From JAICLL01 sp035252155 (GTDB lineage Bacteria > Planctomycetota > Planctomycetia > Pirellulales > JAICIG01): a stretch of DNA of 26,726 nucleotides. The notes beneath the pieces are model-generated. The model was not told the origin of the DNA and searched no databases. It was given only the letters and a program-made list of their open reading frames with translations. The position numbers and the translations under genes are program-made. The DNA is taken from NCBI GenBank assembly GCA_035252155.1, contig DATFDL010000599.1, positions 1-26,726 of the forward strand, in the 5' to 3' direction. This document shows positions 26,622-26,726 of the stretch, one piece after another; position 1 is the first letter of the stretch; each line of letters starts with the position of its first letter.

Positions 26622-26648
26622 ATCGGTTTTGACATCCAAAACGGCGAT
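26622..26648. terminator. Hairpin between convergent genes
   Basis: GTTTTG (26626-26631) and CAAAAC (26637-26642) pair around ACATC, extended by outer ATCG and CGAT with a two-base bulge. It sits between the converging PDZ and FG-GAP genes, where a bidirectional terminator is expected. Confidence 0.4.
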
Positions 26649-26651
26649 GGC

Positions 26652-26726
26652 CTATTCCCGCACTTGCTGAAAATAGTTCGCGCCCTTCTTGTTGGCTGTC
26701 ACGACGTCGAGCAAGCCGTCGCCGTT
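26652..26726 (-). CDS. C-terminal end of an FG-GAP/VCBS repeat protein (partial)
   Basis: Reading the minus strand from the window edge gives 24 residues, NGDGLLDVVTANKKGANYF followed by QQVRE, then TAG at 26652-26654. NGDGLLDVV is the calcium-binding DxNxDGxxDxx turn of FG-GAP/VCBS repeats, found in large secreted beta-propeller proteins of Planctomycetota. The gene enters from the right and only its end is visible. Confidence 0.65.
   Translation of the reverse strand, partial: NGDGLLDVVTANKKGANYFQQVRE

Overview
The window looks like a piece of a Planctomycetota chromosome, most likely from the Pirellulales or a close relative. This is judged from protein style, not from a search. The DNA is GC-rich. 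Typical signs are a MSIRFQCPNGH-type zinc-ribbon protein, a DUF4058-type protein, two GroEL paralogues, an FG-GAP tail at the right edge and many small palindromic repeats between genes. No rRNA, tRNA, CRISPR array, IS element or prophage was seen.

Layout. (1) About 60-5870, minus strand: a chaperone cluster transcribed groEL(2) > groES > groEL(1) > dnaJ > grpE. No dnaK is next to it, and no CIRCE operator is visible upstream. (2) 5870-8403: a 580-base gap, a small zinc-ribbon protein and an MFS transporter of the anion:cation symporter type. (3) 8424-11847, minus strand: recA, then an HtrA-like protease with two PDZ domains, then a DUF4058 protein. recA has a good sigma70 promoter whose -10 box lies inside an inverted repeat. 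The htrA ribosome binding site lies in the arm of a hairpin. (4) 12045-16527, plus strand: a small membrane protein, then a tight cluster of an exported carboxypeptidase-regulatory-like protein, a lid-less Hsp70 and an exported SH3-TPR protein. (5) 16590-19200: an FtsX/MacB-type permease diverges from a 4'-phosphopantetheinyl transferase that overlaps its ABC ATPase by ATGA. (6) 19211-24142: a membrane TPR protein, an orphan iron-type solute-binding lipoprotein, and a large membrane protein with an AsmA-like part. (7) 24410-26587: an ECF sigma factor, a membrane anti-sigma-like protein and an exported PDZ protein in one operon. (8) 26652-26726: the last codons of an FG-GAP protein entering from the right.

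The least expected signal is a set of short hairpins that carry a GTAG (or GGAG) tetranucleotide at the 5' foot. That is the signature of REP elements mobilised by RAYT transposases. At least five sequence families are present: at 35-60, 4121-4169, 6976-7005, 21691-21801 and 24235-24292. One inverted pair sits in frame inside a coding sequence at 13264-13345, and one supplies the stop codon of groEL. No RAYT gene lies in the window. The other leads are the recA operator, the htrA hairpin, opposed G-run blocks inside the chaperone cluster, and the Hsp70/TPR cluster.
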